Shown piece by piece: positions 17,542 to 26,175 of a stretch of 64,000 nt of DNA. Origin of the DNA: an uncultured Gammaproteobacteria bacterium (GTDB lineage Bacteria; Pseudomonadota; Gammaproteobacteria; HyVt-429); NCBI GenBank assembly GCA_947259975.1, contig CAMYOD010000003.1, positions 56,433 through 120,432 on the forward strand, given 5' to 3'. The notes beneath the pieces were generated by a model. The model did no database searches, was not told the origin of the DNA, and saw nothing but the letters and a program-made list of their open reading frames with translations. Within the stretch, counting starts at the first letter, position 1. Every line of letters starts with the position of its first letter. The position numbers and the translations under genes are program-made.

Positions 17542-19134
17542 TTGTTGAACATCTCGGGCGTACCCCGTAAACCCGTAATACTGATTATCCTCGACGGTTT
17601 CGGCACCAACCCCAGCAAGATCAACAATGGGGTGGCCGAAGCCGATACACCACGGCTGGATGCGTATTTCAGCCAGCATACACACACCCTGCTCGCCGCC
17701 TCCGGAACCGCGGTCGGCTTGCCGGATGGCCAGATGGGCAACTCCGAGGTCGGCCATCTGACCCTGGGTGCCGGCGCCGTTATTCGCCAGGACCTGGTGC
17801 GCATCGATGCGGCTATCGACAACGGCGAATTCTTCACCAATCCGGCCTTACTCGACGCCGCCCATCAGGCGGTGGAAAAAAACCGCCCCCTGCATCTCAT
17901 TGGCCTGGTGTCCGACGGCGGCGTGCACAGCCATACCCGCCACCTGTTTGCCCTGGTGCAGCTGTGTAAACAGCAAGGCATCAAGCCCCTGCTGCACCTG
18001 ATCACCGACGGCCGCGATACGCCGCCTGCTTCCGCCCTGAATTACCTCGGCGACGTCGAGGCACATCTGCACGAGGCCGGTGGCGGCATCGCCACCATCA
18101 TGGGACGTTATTTCGCCATGGACCGGGACAAACGCTGGGACCGCACGGAACTGGCCTGGCGCGCGCTGGTGCTTGGTAAGGGCCAGCCGGCGGTGTCTGC
18201 GGAGACCGCGATCCGTAGCGCATATGCCGCCGGCGACACCGATGAATTTATTCGCCCCATGCATCTCCCCTTGGCGCAAACCATCGAACACGATGATGCA
18301 GTCATTTTTTTCAACTTTCGTAAAGACCGACCCCGGCAGCTGGTGGCGGCGCTGGGTGCGAACGACTTCACCGGCTTCGACCGGGGCGACTCACCTTTGG
18401 CGCGAGTCACTTGCATGATGCCCTATGACCGCCGCCTGAACATGCCGGCTGCGTTCGAACCGGAGCGTCCGGCGACGACGCTCGGTCGGGTCGTAAGTGC
18501 GCTGGGATTGGCGCAGTTTCACTGCGCCGAAACGGAGAAGTACGCCCATGTCACCTACTTTTTCAATGGCGGCCGCACGACCCCCTACTCCGGTGAGACC
18601 CAGCTGCTGGTGCCCTCACCACGGGTAGCGACCTATGACCTCAAACCCAGCATGAGTGCCCGCGAAGTTGCGGATGCAACCATCGGCGCAATTAACAAGG
18701 GTCGTCACGCATTTATGGTGATCAATTTCGCCAACGGCGACATGGTGGGGCACACGGCAATGCGCGATGCAGTGATTACCGCGGTAGAGACCCTGGACGA
18801 GGAAGTCGGACGAGTACTGGATGCCGCGACCACCGCCGGTTATTCGGTTCTGCTGACCGCCGATCACGGCAATTGCGAAGAACTGATCGATCCGCTCACC
18901 GGCGCACCCCATACCCAGCACACCACCTACCCGGTACCGTTGCTGCTGATTGATGAAGAAAACTGGCAGCTGTCCAGTACCGGTGGACTCGCCAATATCG
19001 CCCCCACCGCGTTACAACTTATGGGCATCGAGGCACCCACAGCCATGTCCGCAGGCTCACTGCTATTGCGACGCTTGCCGCGGCCGGACCAGCGGACCGA
19101 CTATCGCGCGACGCGCCTGCGCGGCGCGGCCTGA
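17542..19134 (+). CDS. gpmI: 2,3-bisphosphoglycerate-independent phosphoglycerate mutase
   Basis: 530 residues. Interconverts 3- and 2-phosphoglycerate through a phosphoserine, using two manganese ions. Signatures: LIILDGFGTNP with the metal-binding Asp (near 16), the catalytic Ser in GQMGNSEVGHLTLGAG (near 63), DGRDTPP, and metal ligands in VINFANGDMVGHT and TADHGNCEE. The only start that keeps the N terminus is TTG at 17542 or 17545; no ATG or good Shine-Dalgarno precedes it, which suggests coupling to the small ORF ending at 17532. Its stop abuts the stop of the convergent VOC gene with no gap. Confidence 0.95.
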   Translation: MLNISGVPRKPVILIILDGFGTNPSKINNGVAEADTPRLDAYFSQHTHTLLAASGTAVGLPDGQMGNSEVGHLTLGAGAVIRQDLVRIDAAIDNGEFFTNPALLDAAHQAVEKNRPLHLIGLVSDGGVHSHTRHLFALVQLCKQQGIKPLLHLITDGRDTPPASALNYLGDVEAHLHEAGGGIATIMGRYFAMDRDKRWDRTELAWRALVLGKGQPAVSAETAIRSAYAAGDTDEFIRPMHLPLAQTIEHDDAVIFFNFRKDRPRQLVAALGANDFTGFDRGDSPLARVTCMMPYDRRLNMPAAFEPERPATTLGRVVSALGLAQFHCAETEKYAHVTYFFNGGRTTPYSGETQLLVPSPRVATYDLKPSMSAREVADATIGAINKGRHAFMVINFANGDMVGHTAMRDAVITAVETLDEEVGRVLDAATTAGYSVLLTADHGNCEELIDPLTGAPHTQHTTYPVPLLLIDEENWQLSSTGGLANIAPTALQLMGIEAPTAMSAGSLLLRRLPRPDQRTDYRATRLRGAA

Positions 19135-20379
19135 TCACTGTCCGTCCGATTCCGACTGCGCTTGCAGTTCGATGAGTTCTTCTTCGGCACCCGCGGCGTG
19201 CGTCAGCTCGGCGACATTTTCTTTTGCAAAGAACCCATCGAAGTCGCCGAAACGCTGGACATACTCGATAATCAGCGACGAATGCTCGGACGCACTCGAA
19301 AAAATCTGCTTCAGCCCCTGCTCCTTGGATCCGATAACGTCGAGGAGAAAATCCCGCCCCTGCTCCGCGATCTGCGCGACCACGTATTCGATGTTCTCTT
19401 GGCCATGACGCCCGCCATCACGAACCGCAAGCGCAATGTGATGCAGACGCGGTCCATAGTTGCGCACAAACGTCTCGGTCGGAGACGGCAGATTCACCAA
19501 ATGATTGACGAACCAGGGGGTATTGTTCGCGGTGAAAACCTTGGCCGGGCTGCGCATCTCGTCGGCTTGCCGGACGCTCTTCGTGACATTGGTCGATGAG
19601 TTTTGGTCCTTGATGTCATATGAGCCCCAGTAGAAATAACTCGACAGCGATAGCCACTCGAGAATCGCTACTTCGCGGTTCTGGCAATAGACCCGCGTGG
19701 CGAGATGGTCGATGGGCAGAATGAGATCGTCGATCTCGAGCTGTTTCTGTAGTTCCTTCGCCGCCAGGTAGATCTCTTGTACGTCATTGCGGATATTGCT
19801 GAGACCGAGCGCGTAAATCCGCGGGTCGCTCACCGCGCGCTCCATATACGCGACGATATTATGCGTATACGGGGACGGCTTGCTGATCGCCAGATTGCCG
19901 GGAAGCTCGAGCTTGCGGGTCTGGTCCTGGGAAAAGAAACGGAATCCCCGCGTCTTCTGACACTCGACCACACCGTGCAGATCCTCGACGCGGAGTATTT
20001 CGCCCATATAGCGGCTGTTTGGCTTGCTCGCCCCTATGGGGTAGACCTCGTTGAGACTGCGGAAGATGCCGCGAGTGCTTGCATCCTTGACTTCCCGCAC
20101 GATGAAGTCGGGCGCGTTCATATCGACACGCAGGATATGCGTCCAATGACTTTCGCTCTCCAAGGTGACCAGGTAGTGATACGGGGTCATGAGACACAGC
20201 TCACCAACATAGCGAATGGAATGCCCCGGATCGACCGTGATCATGATCGCGTCGATGTCGTGGATCTTCTCGGTCAGGCCGGATGCATCGCGTTCCTGCA
20301 GTAGTCGAGACAGGTAGTCCTCGAAGAAGGCGGAATTTTGCTTGTCGCCGTGGCGCTGAAATTCAAGCGAATTAATCAT
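19135..20379 (-). CDS. HPPD-like two-domain VOC protein, unknown substrate
   Basis: 414 residues with two VOC modules. The C-terminal half shows the layout of 4-hydroxyphenylpyruvate dioxygenase: His in LPIDHLATRVY (near 224), His in PRLHHIALAVRD (near 318) and Glu in SLIIEYVQRFGDFDGFF (near 379), the expected 2-His-1-Glu iron site. GLKQIF before the Glu mirrors HPPD (LLQIF). The N-terminal half is divergent and the protein is longer than HPPD, so a different oxygenase or an isomerase is possible. I chose ATG 20379; the frame upstream is not protein-like. It is divergent from PPi-PEPCK and has a sigma-54-type promoter. Confidence 0.6.
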   Translation of the reverse strand: MINSLEFQRHGDKQNSAFFEDYLSRLLQERDASGLTEKIHDIDAIMITVDPGHSIRYVGELCLMTPYHYLVTLESESHWTHILRVDMNAPDFIVREVKDASTRGIFRSLNEVYPIGASKPNSRYMGEILRVEDLHGVVECQKTRGFRFFSQDQTRKLELPGNLAISKPSPYTHNIVAYMERAVSDPRIYALGLSNIRNDVQEIYLAAKELQKQLEIDDLILPIDHLATRVYCQNREVAILEWLSLSSYFYWGSYDIKDQNSSTNVTKSVRQADEMRSPAKVFTANNTPWFVNHLVNLPSPTETFVRNYGPRLHHIALAVRDGGRHGQENIEYVVAQIAEQGRDFLLDVIGSKEQGLKQIFSSASEHSSLIIEYVQRFGDFDGFFAKENVAELTHAAGAEEELIELQAQSESDGQ

Positions 20380-20426
20380 TGGGGTCAACCTTTGTCGCTG
20401 GTCAAAAGAATCCTGCGATCGTCTCA

Positions 20427-20441
20427 GCAACAATCGCGCCA
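20427..20441 (-). promoter_or_regulatory. Sigma-54-type promoter for the VOC gene
   Basis: On the minus strand TGGCGCG-ATTG-TTGC, with GG and GC separated by exactly 10 nt. Expected start near 20415, 36 nt before the ATG at 20379. Confidence 0.55.
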
Positions 20442-20657
20442 TTCGTGGGCAAGAGATGCGACAGGGGAATTTCCGACGTTTTCCCAAAGGGTTAGCCCAT
20501 CGGAGAGGCATGCCAGTCCTGCGCGCAAGCCCCGGACTGTGCGATAACAGTGCAGTTTCTGCGGCGACAATAGAGATATGGGCCAAGATGGTGCAGACCC
20601 GGATCGCGCCAAGTGACAAACCAGCGGATTTACAACGGCTTGCCCGTTTCCGGTGCG

Positions 20658-20672
20658 TGGCACAGATATTGC
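20658..20672 (+). promoter_or_regulatory. Sigma-54-type promoter for PPi-PEPCK
   Basis: TGGCAC-AGATA-TTGC matches the -24/-12 consensus, with GG at 20659-20660 and GC at 20671-20672 (10-nt gap). Expected start near 20684, about 31 nt before the ATG at 20715. Confidence 0.65.
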
Positions 20673-20714
20673 GATGGAGAGGTCACTGCGGGCACCCGCA
20701 ACAGGAACCCTACT

Positions 20715-23700
20715 ATGAGCGACCTGGCAACATCAGACATCGATACGTCCCCCGGTACGGCACTCCAGCGACGTCACCAGCACATCAATCTAAAGCTCGC
20801 GGCACTCGGCCAGCCGACCTGCCACCTCGACGGCGACAACAGCTACCTGCAGGTCGCCGACGGGCTGCTGAAACACCACGCCCGGCAGAAGCGGCTTCTG
20901 TCGGACTATCGCTGCCCCGCGGATCAACGTATCCAGGATTTTCTCAATGCCTACATGGCCGAGCATGGGCTGGATCTGAACATCGAGCTGCCGGGCGCAA
21001 CCTTCATTCTGGATGAGCCCGGACTGGCGCGGGAGTTATCGCTACCCTTGAATGGCACCCATTTCCACTCGGATCTGCTCGATTCCTATCGACTCCTGCA
21101 AGGCGTGCTGAATAACCCGAAAAGCGACCGGCGTACGACCAAGGGCGTATTTCATATCGTCGCCGGTGGATTGCCGGTACCCGCGGACAAGCGCGAGACG
21201 CCGGTGGCGGTCTTTGCCGCATTGTTGATGAAAGCCCTCGATCCGCCACCGGAGTTGCTGCGGCTGCCGGCGACGAGCGAGGAACCGGAGCCGGCGGAAC
21301 TGTGGGTGTCGCTGTTGTTGCGCCCGACGGTTCGCCCGGAAGTCCCCGGAGTCCTGCCGACCAAGAGCCTCGAGGTGCGTTTCTTCGCACCCGGTAGTCT
21401 GGTTGCCAACCTGGATTTCGTGGAATCTATCTTTGGTAACGGCGGTGACCCGTTTCTGCCGGACAACGACGCCGCCCTGGACATCGAGCACTGGACCGGA
21501 CAAAGCGGCTGCGTGATTCTTGCGCCGCACCTGGTGGGCTGTCGCAAGAAGGAGCTGGGGCTGCCCCACTACGACAATGCCACGGAACGCCAACGCCGCG
21601 ACGGCATGTGCTGGCAGGACGAAGACGAGCTATACAACGACGGCCAGGCATTCAAGATTGTCTGTCGCGATTGGCGTGGCGTCGTCGTCACGTTGATTGC
21701 AGACAACTACTTCGGCTACAGCAAAAAGGAAATCAAATCCCAGATCAGCTTCTCCGCCAATCTATACGGTGGCTCCGAGGAGGAACATGCCGGCGGTGCT
21801 CTGGCATATCCGTGTGTCAATCTGGGCGAAACCTATATCCCGCGCCCCGCCGATATGCATGGACACTACAGCTTCGCCGACCTCGCCCGGCGTCTGGCGG
21901 GCAGTATCCGCGTTGTGGATGACGGGTATGCCGTCGATAACCAATATTCGAATATCATCTATGTACCCGAAAATGCGCATATCAATATTCAAAATCTGCG
22001 CGTCGGCTGGCACGATCAATCGGGCGAGCACCAAATCAAGCTGCTTGCCGAACACGTCTATGTGTATCCCAGCGGTTTCCGCGTGCACATGGAGCAGCAT
22101 CCCCATGCGCCCAGTTGGCGTCTGATCGGCACCGTCGGCGAAGGCACATTTTGCCACAAGCCCAGCACCGTCTCGGGCGGCGGCAAGTCGGAGATCTCCA
22201 AGTCAATTTCCGGCGCGGTGATCTCCGGGCCGATCTACGTGGGTGATTTCGAGCCGGATCTGGCTCAGGTGCGGGCAATATTTGAGCGCGATTACTCGGA
22301 TCGCTTCCGAAACCCGGAATCGCAGCCACCGGACACGCGCAGCCTCCTCAGCGCACAACGCAGTCTGGGGTCGGTCATCAAACTGCTAACACCATCCGCC
22401 AGCGAATATTCGGATACCTACAATGAGTGGCTGCAGGGTATTCCACAACATATTCTCGCCCTGGTCTTCATGATTAAGCGCTTTTACCGGCAGGAATGGG
22501 GTCGCGATTGGCAAAAGCACTTCTCGGTCGATACGGTCAATGGGAACCCGGGGCACGAACTGAAATTCGATGGGCGCAAACTCATGGCGAGTTATCTGCG
22601 CGTGGGTTTCGATGATGACGGCAGTTGGCGTCTGTTCAAGTTGCGCCAGGATTATGTGCCGGCGGCCAAGGTACAGATGGAAGACGATATAACCGCTTCC
22701 ACCGTGGTTCCGATATCCTATCTCGCGGGCCTGAATCCTGAATACAATAACCCAAGCGTCAAACTCGTGGTCAACTGCGAGCGGCACCTGTTTCAACGCC
22801 CGGATGACGCCATTCACCGTGGTACCGACCTGCAGACTGAAAACGATTTGGCCGGCAGGGATAATTTTATTTCGAATTTCGAGCCCATGGATAAAGAGGA
22901 TGCGCGCGCGCTCATGGAAGATGTCGTGCACTTCCAGCAGTTCAGTCCGCCGATGCAGCGCCTGGTAAAGGACGCGGCGCAAATGGATGATGAACTCTAT
23001 TTCGTGTCGTCCGCGCATCCGCGTATTGTGGATGGCAAGCCCAGCCTTAATGTCCGTTACCTGCAAATTCGGCCGGATCTTGCAGATCCACTTCCGCGCC
23101 ATCTGGCGGAAACCTGTACCCGTCTCGCGCGCGGATTGGAATCGGATCAACCGGTACATTTTCCGGTCAACGCCGTGCTCGCCGGACGCCGCAACAATCC
23201 ACCGGGCCCGGGCATCAGATCATTGGCCGTCTACAACCCAATCCATTACCAGGAGCTTCCGGAACTCTTTATGGAGTTGATCAGCAGCCTGACTGGCAAG
23301 TCGCCTTCGACCACCGGTGCGGGTTCCGAAGGCGCGTTGACCAAGGGTCCCTTCAACTCCCTATGCGCCACCGCCGATCTCAATACCGCGCTGGTTTCGT
23401 TCATCCTGTGCGGGCACGATGGTTTTACCACTCCCGCGGGACACATCGGGCCCAAGCGTCGTATAGATCACGACATCAGTATGTTGATACCGGAGATCTG
23501 GTGCCGTTTACCGGTTGCGGTTCGTGATCCTGAATACATGATTGCGCATGGATACCTGGAAAAGCTCGAGGATTTTGAATACGAGGGTCGGCCGGTTCTG
23601 GCGAGCCGACTGGGCTACCGAATCACGAAGCGTTTCGTGCGCGATCAGTTCGGCAAGATCTTCGATACGCCGGCGGCGGTTTTCGATGACGCCATGTTAT

Positions 23701-24164
23701 GTCCGGAAACCCAGGATCAGGAATCTTATGTCGATGGAATCCACAACATATGCGAGGCTCAGCAACGGGTGGCGCTGCACTACTTCTCCGACGGCTCGGT
23801 GGAAGACGCCTGCCCTCCGCTGCAGGCGCTGCTGCACATAATGGCGCACGGCCGCTACCTGAACAAGACCGTGGATGATCCGGAAATCCGTAACATGTTT
23901 ACGCGCGACTATTTGCTGCAGAGCGATTGGTACCAGGAACGGCTCGTAATCAAGCAACAATGGGATGAACAGCTCTGGCGTCAGCACCGGGAGCACCTGC
24001 GCGTCCAGAAGAACAATCTCAACGACGACGAAACCAGCGGCCACGCCGATCTCGCGGCACGCATCGCGGAAGCCGACCGCATGATCGGTGTGGTTTCGAG
24101 CGCGGCCTATCTGGAACGCCTTGAGGGGACATTGGGGGCGGACTGGGTGCACCGCGGCACTTGA
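20715..24164 (+). CDS. PPi-type phosphoenolpyruvate carboxykinase
   Basis: 1149 residues, the size of the diphosphate-dependent PEPCK (EC 4.1.1.38) known from Propionibacterium and Entamoeba, and about twice the size of ATP- or GTP-PEPCK. It interconverts oxaloacetate + PPi and PEP + Pi + CO2 in the cytoplasm. Family blocks seen: FILDEPGLARELSLPLNG near 95, VILAPHL and YDNATERQRRDGMCW near 270-295, DNYFGYSKKEIKSQISFSAN near 335, the glycine loop CHKPSTVSGGGKSEISKS near 480, RPDDAIHRGTD near 696, GKSPSTTGAGSEGALTKG near 861, and DHDISMLIPE near 918. The ATG at 20715 is preferred over a GTG at 20613, which would lie upstream of the sigma-54-type promoter. No ATP- or GTP-PEPCK is in the window. 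Confidence 0.88.
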   Translation: MSDLATSDIDTSPGTALQRRHQHINLKLAALGQPTCHLDGDNSYLQVADGLLKHHARQKRLLSDYRCPADQRIQDFLNAYMAEHGLDLNIELPGATFILDEPGLARELSLPLNGTHFHSDLLDSYRLLQGVLNNPKSDRRTTKGVFHIVAGGLPVPADKRETPVAVFAALLMKALDPPPELLRLPATSEEPEPAELWVSLLLRPTVRPEVPGVLPTKSLEVRFFAPGSLVANLDFVESIFGNGGDPFLPDNDAALDIEHWTGQSGCVILAPHLVGCRKKELGLPHYDNATERQRRDGMCWQDEDELYNDGQAFKIVCRDWRGVVVTLIADNYFGYSKKEIKSQISFSANLYGGSEEEHAGGALAYPCVNLGETYIPRPADMHGHYSFADLARRLAGSIRVVDDGYAVDNQYSNIIYVPENAHINIQNLRVGWHDQSGEHQIKLLAEHVYVYPSGFRVHMEQHPHAPSWRLIGTVGEGTFCHKPSTVSGGGKSEISKSISGAVISGPIYVGDFEPDLAQVRAIFERDYSDRFRNPESQPPDTRSLLSAQRSLGSVIKLLTPSASEYSDTYNEWLQGIPQHILALVFMIKRFYRQEWGRDWQKHFSVDTVNGNPGHELKFDGRKLMASYLRVGFDDDGSWRLFKLRQDYVPAAKVQMEDDITASTVVPISYLAGLNPEYNNPSVKLVVNCERHLFQRPDDAIHRGTDLQTENDLAGRDNFISNFEPMDKEDARALMEDVVHFQQFSPPMQRLVKDAAQMDDELYFVSSAHPRIVDGKPSLNVRYLQIRPDLADPLPRHLAETCTRLARGLESDQPVHFPVNAVLAGRRNNPPGPGIRSLAVYNPIHYQELPELFMELISSLTGKSPSTTGAGSEGALTKGPFNSLCATADLNTALVSFILCGHDGFTTPAGHIGPKRRIDHDISMLIPEIWCRLPVAVRDPEYMIAHGYLEKLEDFEYEGRPVLASRLGYRITKRFVRDQFGKIFDTPAAVFDDAMLCPETQDQESYVDGIHNICEAQQRVALHYFSDGSVEDACPPLQALLHIMAHGRYLNKTVDDPEIRNMFTRDYLLQSDWYQERLVIKQQWDEQLWRQHREHLRVQKNNLNDDETSGHADLAARIAEADRMIGVVSSAAYLERLEGTLGADWVHRGT

Positions 24165-24207
24165 CCCCCCGCCTACGGCAATCACGCCCAGCCGCGGCGC
24201 CGCATCA

Positions 24208-24239
24208 CGCCGCGTGACGACCATCCTCGTCACGCGGCG
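24208..24239 (+). terminator. Hairpin downstream of PPi-PEPCK
   Basis: CGCCGCGTGACGA and TCGTCACGCGGCG form a perfect 13-bp stem with a 6-nt loop, 43 bp after the stop codon. No T-tract follows, so it is either a transcript-stabilising hairpin or a weak terminator. Confidence 0.5.
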
Positions 24240-24375
24240 ATCACTCGGCCACACTGAAATTCTCACCGCGACCCCGTCGGATGCGCAGTTTCACCGCTTC
24301 GGGCGCCGCCGGGCGTGTCATAATCGCCGCTCCGGCGCCGGGACGGCTGTCATAATCGCCGCGGGCGCGCCGGCG

Positions 24376-24410
24376 CTATCCACAGAGCTTGTGGATAAGT
24401 CTGTGGATTA
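24376..24410. promoter_or_regulatory. Cluster of three DnaA-box-like 9-mers
   Basis: CTATCCACA (24376-24384), TGTGGATAA (24390-24398, perfect reverse complement of TTATCCACA) and TGTGGATTA (24402-24410) within 35 bp, followed by AT-rich DNA. No replication gene is nearby. Confidence 0.5.
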
Positions 24411-24641
24411 CCGGTCGAATTTCATACTGGATTGATGGCGCCGGGCAGGGCTCCTTAAAGCTGCGCAAAAATACAGCAAATCCCATAAACTATAAATATC
24501 AGTGACTTATAGGGCCGTTAGAATATCCGTGTTTGCTAATATTTTGCTTACTCGTTGTATGGACACTGTTTTTTGTCCAATGTGTACAACCGCCGCCGCC
24601 GACACCCCACCGAGCCGGCGTACAGCGCCTTTATCGGCCCC

Positions 24642-25106
24642 ATGACGCCTAGCGAGCCGGAAAACGTCGGCAAACCGGCAGGTATCTTGCGGCGATTTGC
24701 TGCGATCCTGTATGACAGTCTGCTGCTGGTGGCGATCCTGTTCGTCGCCGCCCTGCCCCTGCCCGCGATCCCGGAGGCCTTGCGTACCGCGTTACTTGGC
24801 CGCCTGGCAGTACAACTCTATTTGCTTGCCGTCGGCATTTTGTTTTTTGCGTGGTTTTGGGTGCACGGCGGCCAGACCCTGGGCATGCGCGCCTGGCGCC
24901 TCAAGGTGGTGACCGATCCCGGCGGCGCGCCGCTGAATTGGCGCAACGCGCTGACCCGCGCGCTCCTGGCGTTGATCTCCTGGGTCTGCCTCGGCGTGGG
25001 TTTCCTGTGGGCACTGTGGGATCCACAGCGGCGCGCCTGGCATGACCGCGGTTCGCGGACTCGCCTGATAGTGTTACCGAAACGGCCGCGGCGTAAACGG
25101 CGCTAG
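24642..25106 (+). CDS. RDD-family membrane protein
   Basis: 154 residues with 3-4 transmembrane segments. RDD signatures: GILRRFAAILYDSLLLVAIL at the N terminus (Arg and Asp) and HGGQTLGMRAWRLKVV in the middle, with a conserved Asp in WDPQRRAWHDRGS near the end. Role of the family is unsettled (transport or envelope). The ATG at 24642 lacks an obvious Shine-Dalgarno; the frame from TTG 24555 adds non-conserved residues. It converges on lptG with a 7-bp gap. Confidence 0.82.
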   Translation: MTPSEPENVGKPAGILRRFAAILYDSLLLVAILFVAALPLPAIPEALRTALLGRLAVQLYLLAVGILFFAWFWVHGGQTLGMRAWRLKVVTDPGGAPLNWRNALTRALLALISWVCLGVGFLWALWDPQRRAWHDRGSRTRLIVLPKRPRRKRR

Positions 25107-25113
25107 CAAATCC

Positions 25114-26175
25114 TCAAGCGACGCGCCGCAACATCAACAACGCCGCACCGAGAAAGAGCACCGTCGGCATGAGCGCGCCGATCAGAGGATGCACGTCATA
25201 CACCAACACGTAAAAACCGAAACCATGATTGGCCAGATAAAATCCCAGTCCCAGCATGATGCCACCGAACAGGCTCTGGCCGAGACCGCCGCTGCGCAAG
25301 TGGCGGAAGGCGAAGGGGATCGCCAGGATCACCATGACCGCGGTGGCGAACGGTAATATCAGCTTTTGCCAGAAGGCCAGTTCGTACTGCGCCGGATCCT
25401 GGGCGTTCTCACGCAGGTGCGAGATATAGCGGCGCAGGTTCCAGGCGGACATCTGCTCCGGTTTCACCAGGAAAGCAGACAAGATCTTCGGCGTCAGCGC
25501 GGAGGACCAGTAGGCCGCATCGGCGGAAATGGCCTCCACCCGGTCTTCCTCGAACAACGACTGGCGCACGTTACTGAGACGCCACTGCTCCTCCTCGTAC
25601 GTAGCCTCCGCCGCATGCACCACCGACCGCAGACGCTGGGCGTCATCGAACTCGAATACCCGCAGATTCAGCAGACTTAGATCGGGCAGCACCTCGTCGA
25701 CGCTCACAAACACGGTCTGGTCGCGCATCCAGATGCCGTGACTGGAATGTTTCACGCCCTGCTCCAGGGCCTGGGCACGGTATTGCTGCGCCTGGGTCTC
25801 GGTAAAGGGTGTGACCAATTCGCCGATCAGCACCGCCGCAAACACCAGCACTGCGCCCAACTTCATGACCGCGGAGGTGATCTGCAGCAGCGACAAGCCC
25901 GATGCGCGCATCACCACCAGTTCGGAATCGGCGGCGAGTGCCGACAGACCCAGCATGGTGCCAACCAGGGCCGCCATGGGGAACAGTTCATAGATTCGTT
26001 GCGGAATCGATAAGCCCAGATAAGCCAGCAATTGCGGGAAATGATAATTGCCGACACCCAGGTCCTGCAGTTCATCGATGAAGGTAATAAATGTGAACAG
26101 GGCGACCAGCACTCCCATGACCAGAAGGCTGTACATGAGGATGGTGCGACCGATATAGAGATCGAAGACTTTCAT
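25114..26175 (-). CDS. lptG: LPS export ABC permease LptG
   Basis: 353 residues: six transmembrane helices (three N-terminal, three C-terminal) around a periplasmic beta-jellyroll. N terminus KVFDLYIGRTILMYSLLVMGVL and C-terminal PFAFRHLRSGGLGQSLFGGIMLG are typical. With LptF and LptB it extracts lipopolysaccharide from the inner membrane. The ATG at 26175 overlaps the lptF stop (ATGA); the longer frame to 26280 lies inside lptF. Confidence 0.95.
   Translation of the reverse strand: MKVFDLYIGRTILMYSLLVMGVLVALFTFITFIDELQDLGVGNYHFPQLLAYLGLSIPQRIYELFPMAALVGTMLGLSALAADSELVVMRASGLSLLQITSAVMKLGAVLVFAAVLIGELVTPFTETQAQQYRAQALEQGVKHSSHGIWMRDQTVFVSVDEVLPDLSLLNLRVFEFDDAQRLRSVVHAAEATYEEEQWRLSNVRQSLFEEDRVEAISADAAYWSSALTPKILSAFLVKPEQMSAWNLRRYISHLRENAQDPAQYELAFWQKLILPFATAVMVILAIPFAFRHLRSGGLGQSLFGGIMLGLGFYLANHGFGFYVLVYDVHPLIGALMPTVLFLGAALLMLRRVA

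Larger units (their letters stand above)
20380..20714. promoter_or_regulatory. Divergent regulatory region between VOC and PPi-PEPCK genes
   Basis: 335 bp holding two outward sigma-54-type promoters (20427-20441 minus, 20658-20672 plus). A dyad ACTGT-N6-ACAGT (20536-20551) lies roughly midway, about 105-115 bp from each, the usual position for an enhancer-binding activator. ATGGTGCAGACC (20588-20599) is repeated exactly at 17222-17233 upstream of the gpmI unit. Confidence 0.5.
24165..24641. other. Intergenic region with hairpin, DnaA-box cluster and AT-rich tract
   Basis: 477 bp with no supported gene. In order: a perfect hairpin (24208-24239), a direct repeat GTCATAATCGCCGC (twice, about 24318 and 24348), three DnaA-box-like 9-mers (24376-24410), and an AT-rich stretch (about 24468-24550). 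Confidence 0.5.

Noticed and set aside
20380-20619. N-terminal extension of the VOC gene to 20619
   Set aside because: It would run through the predicted sigma-54-type promoter region, and its residues do not look like a folded domain.
24376-24550. Chromosomal origin of replication
   Set aside because: DnaA-like boxes and AT-rich DNA are present, but no origin-linked gene is nearby and skew cannot be computed here. Kept as a finding, not called as an origin.
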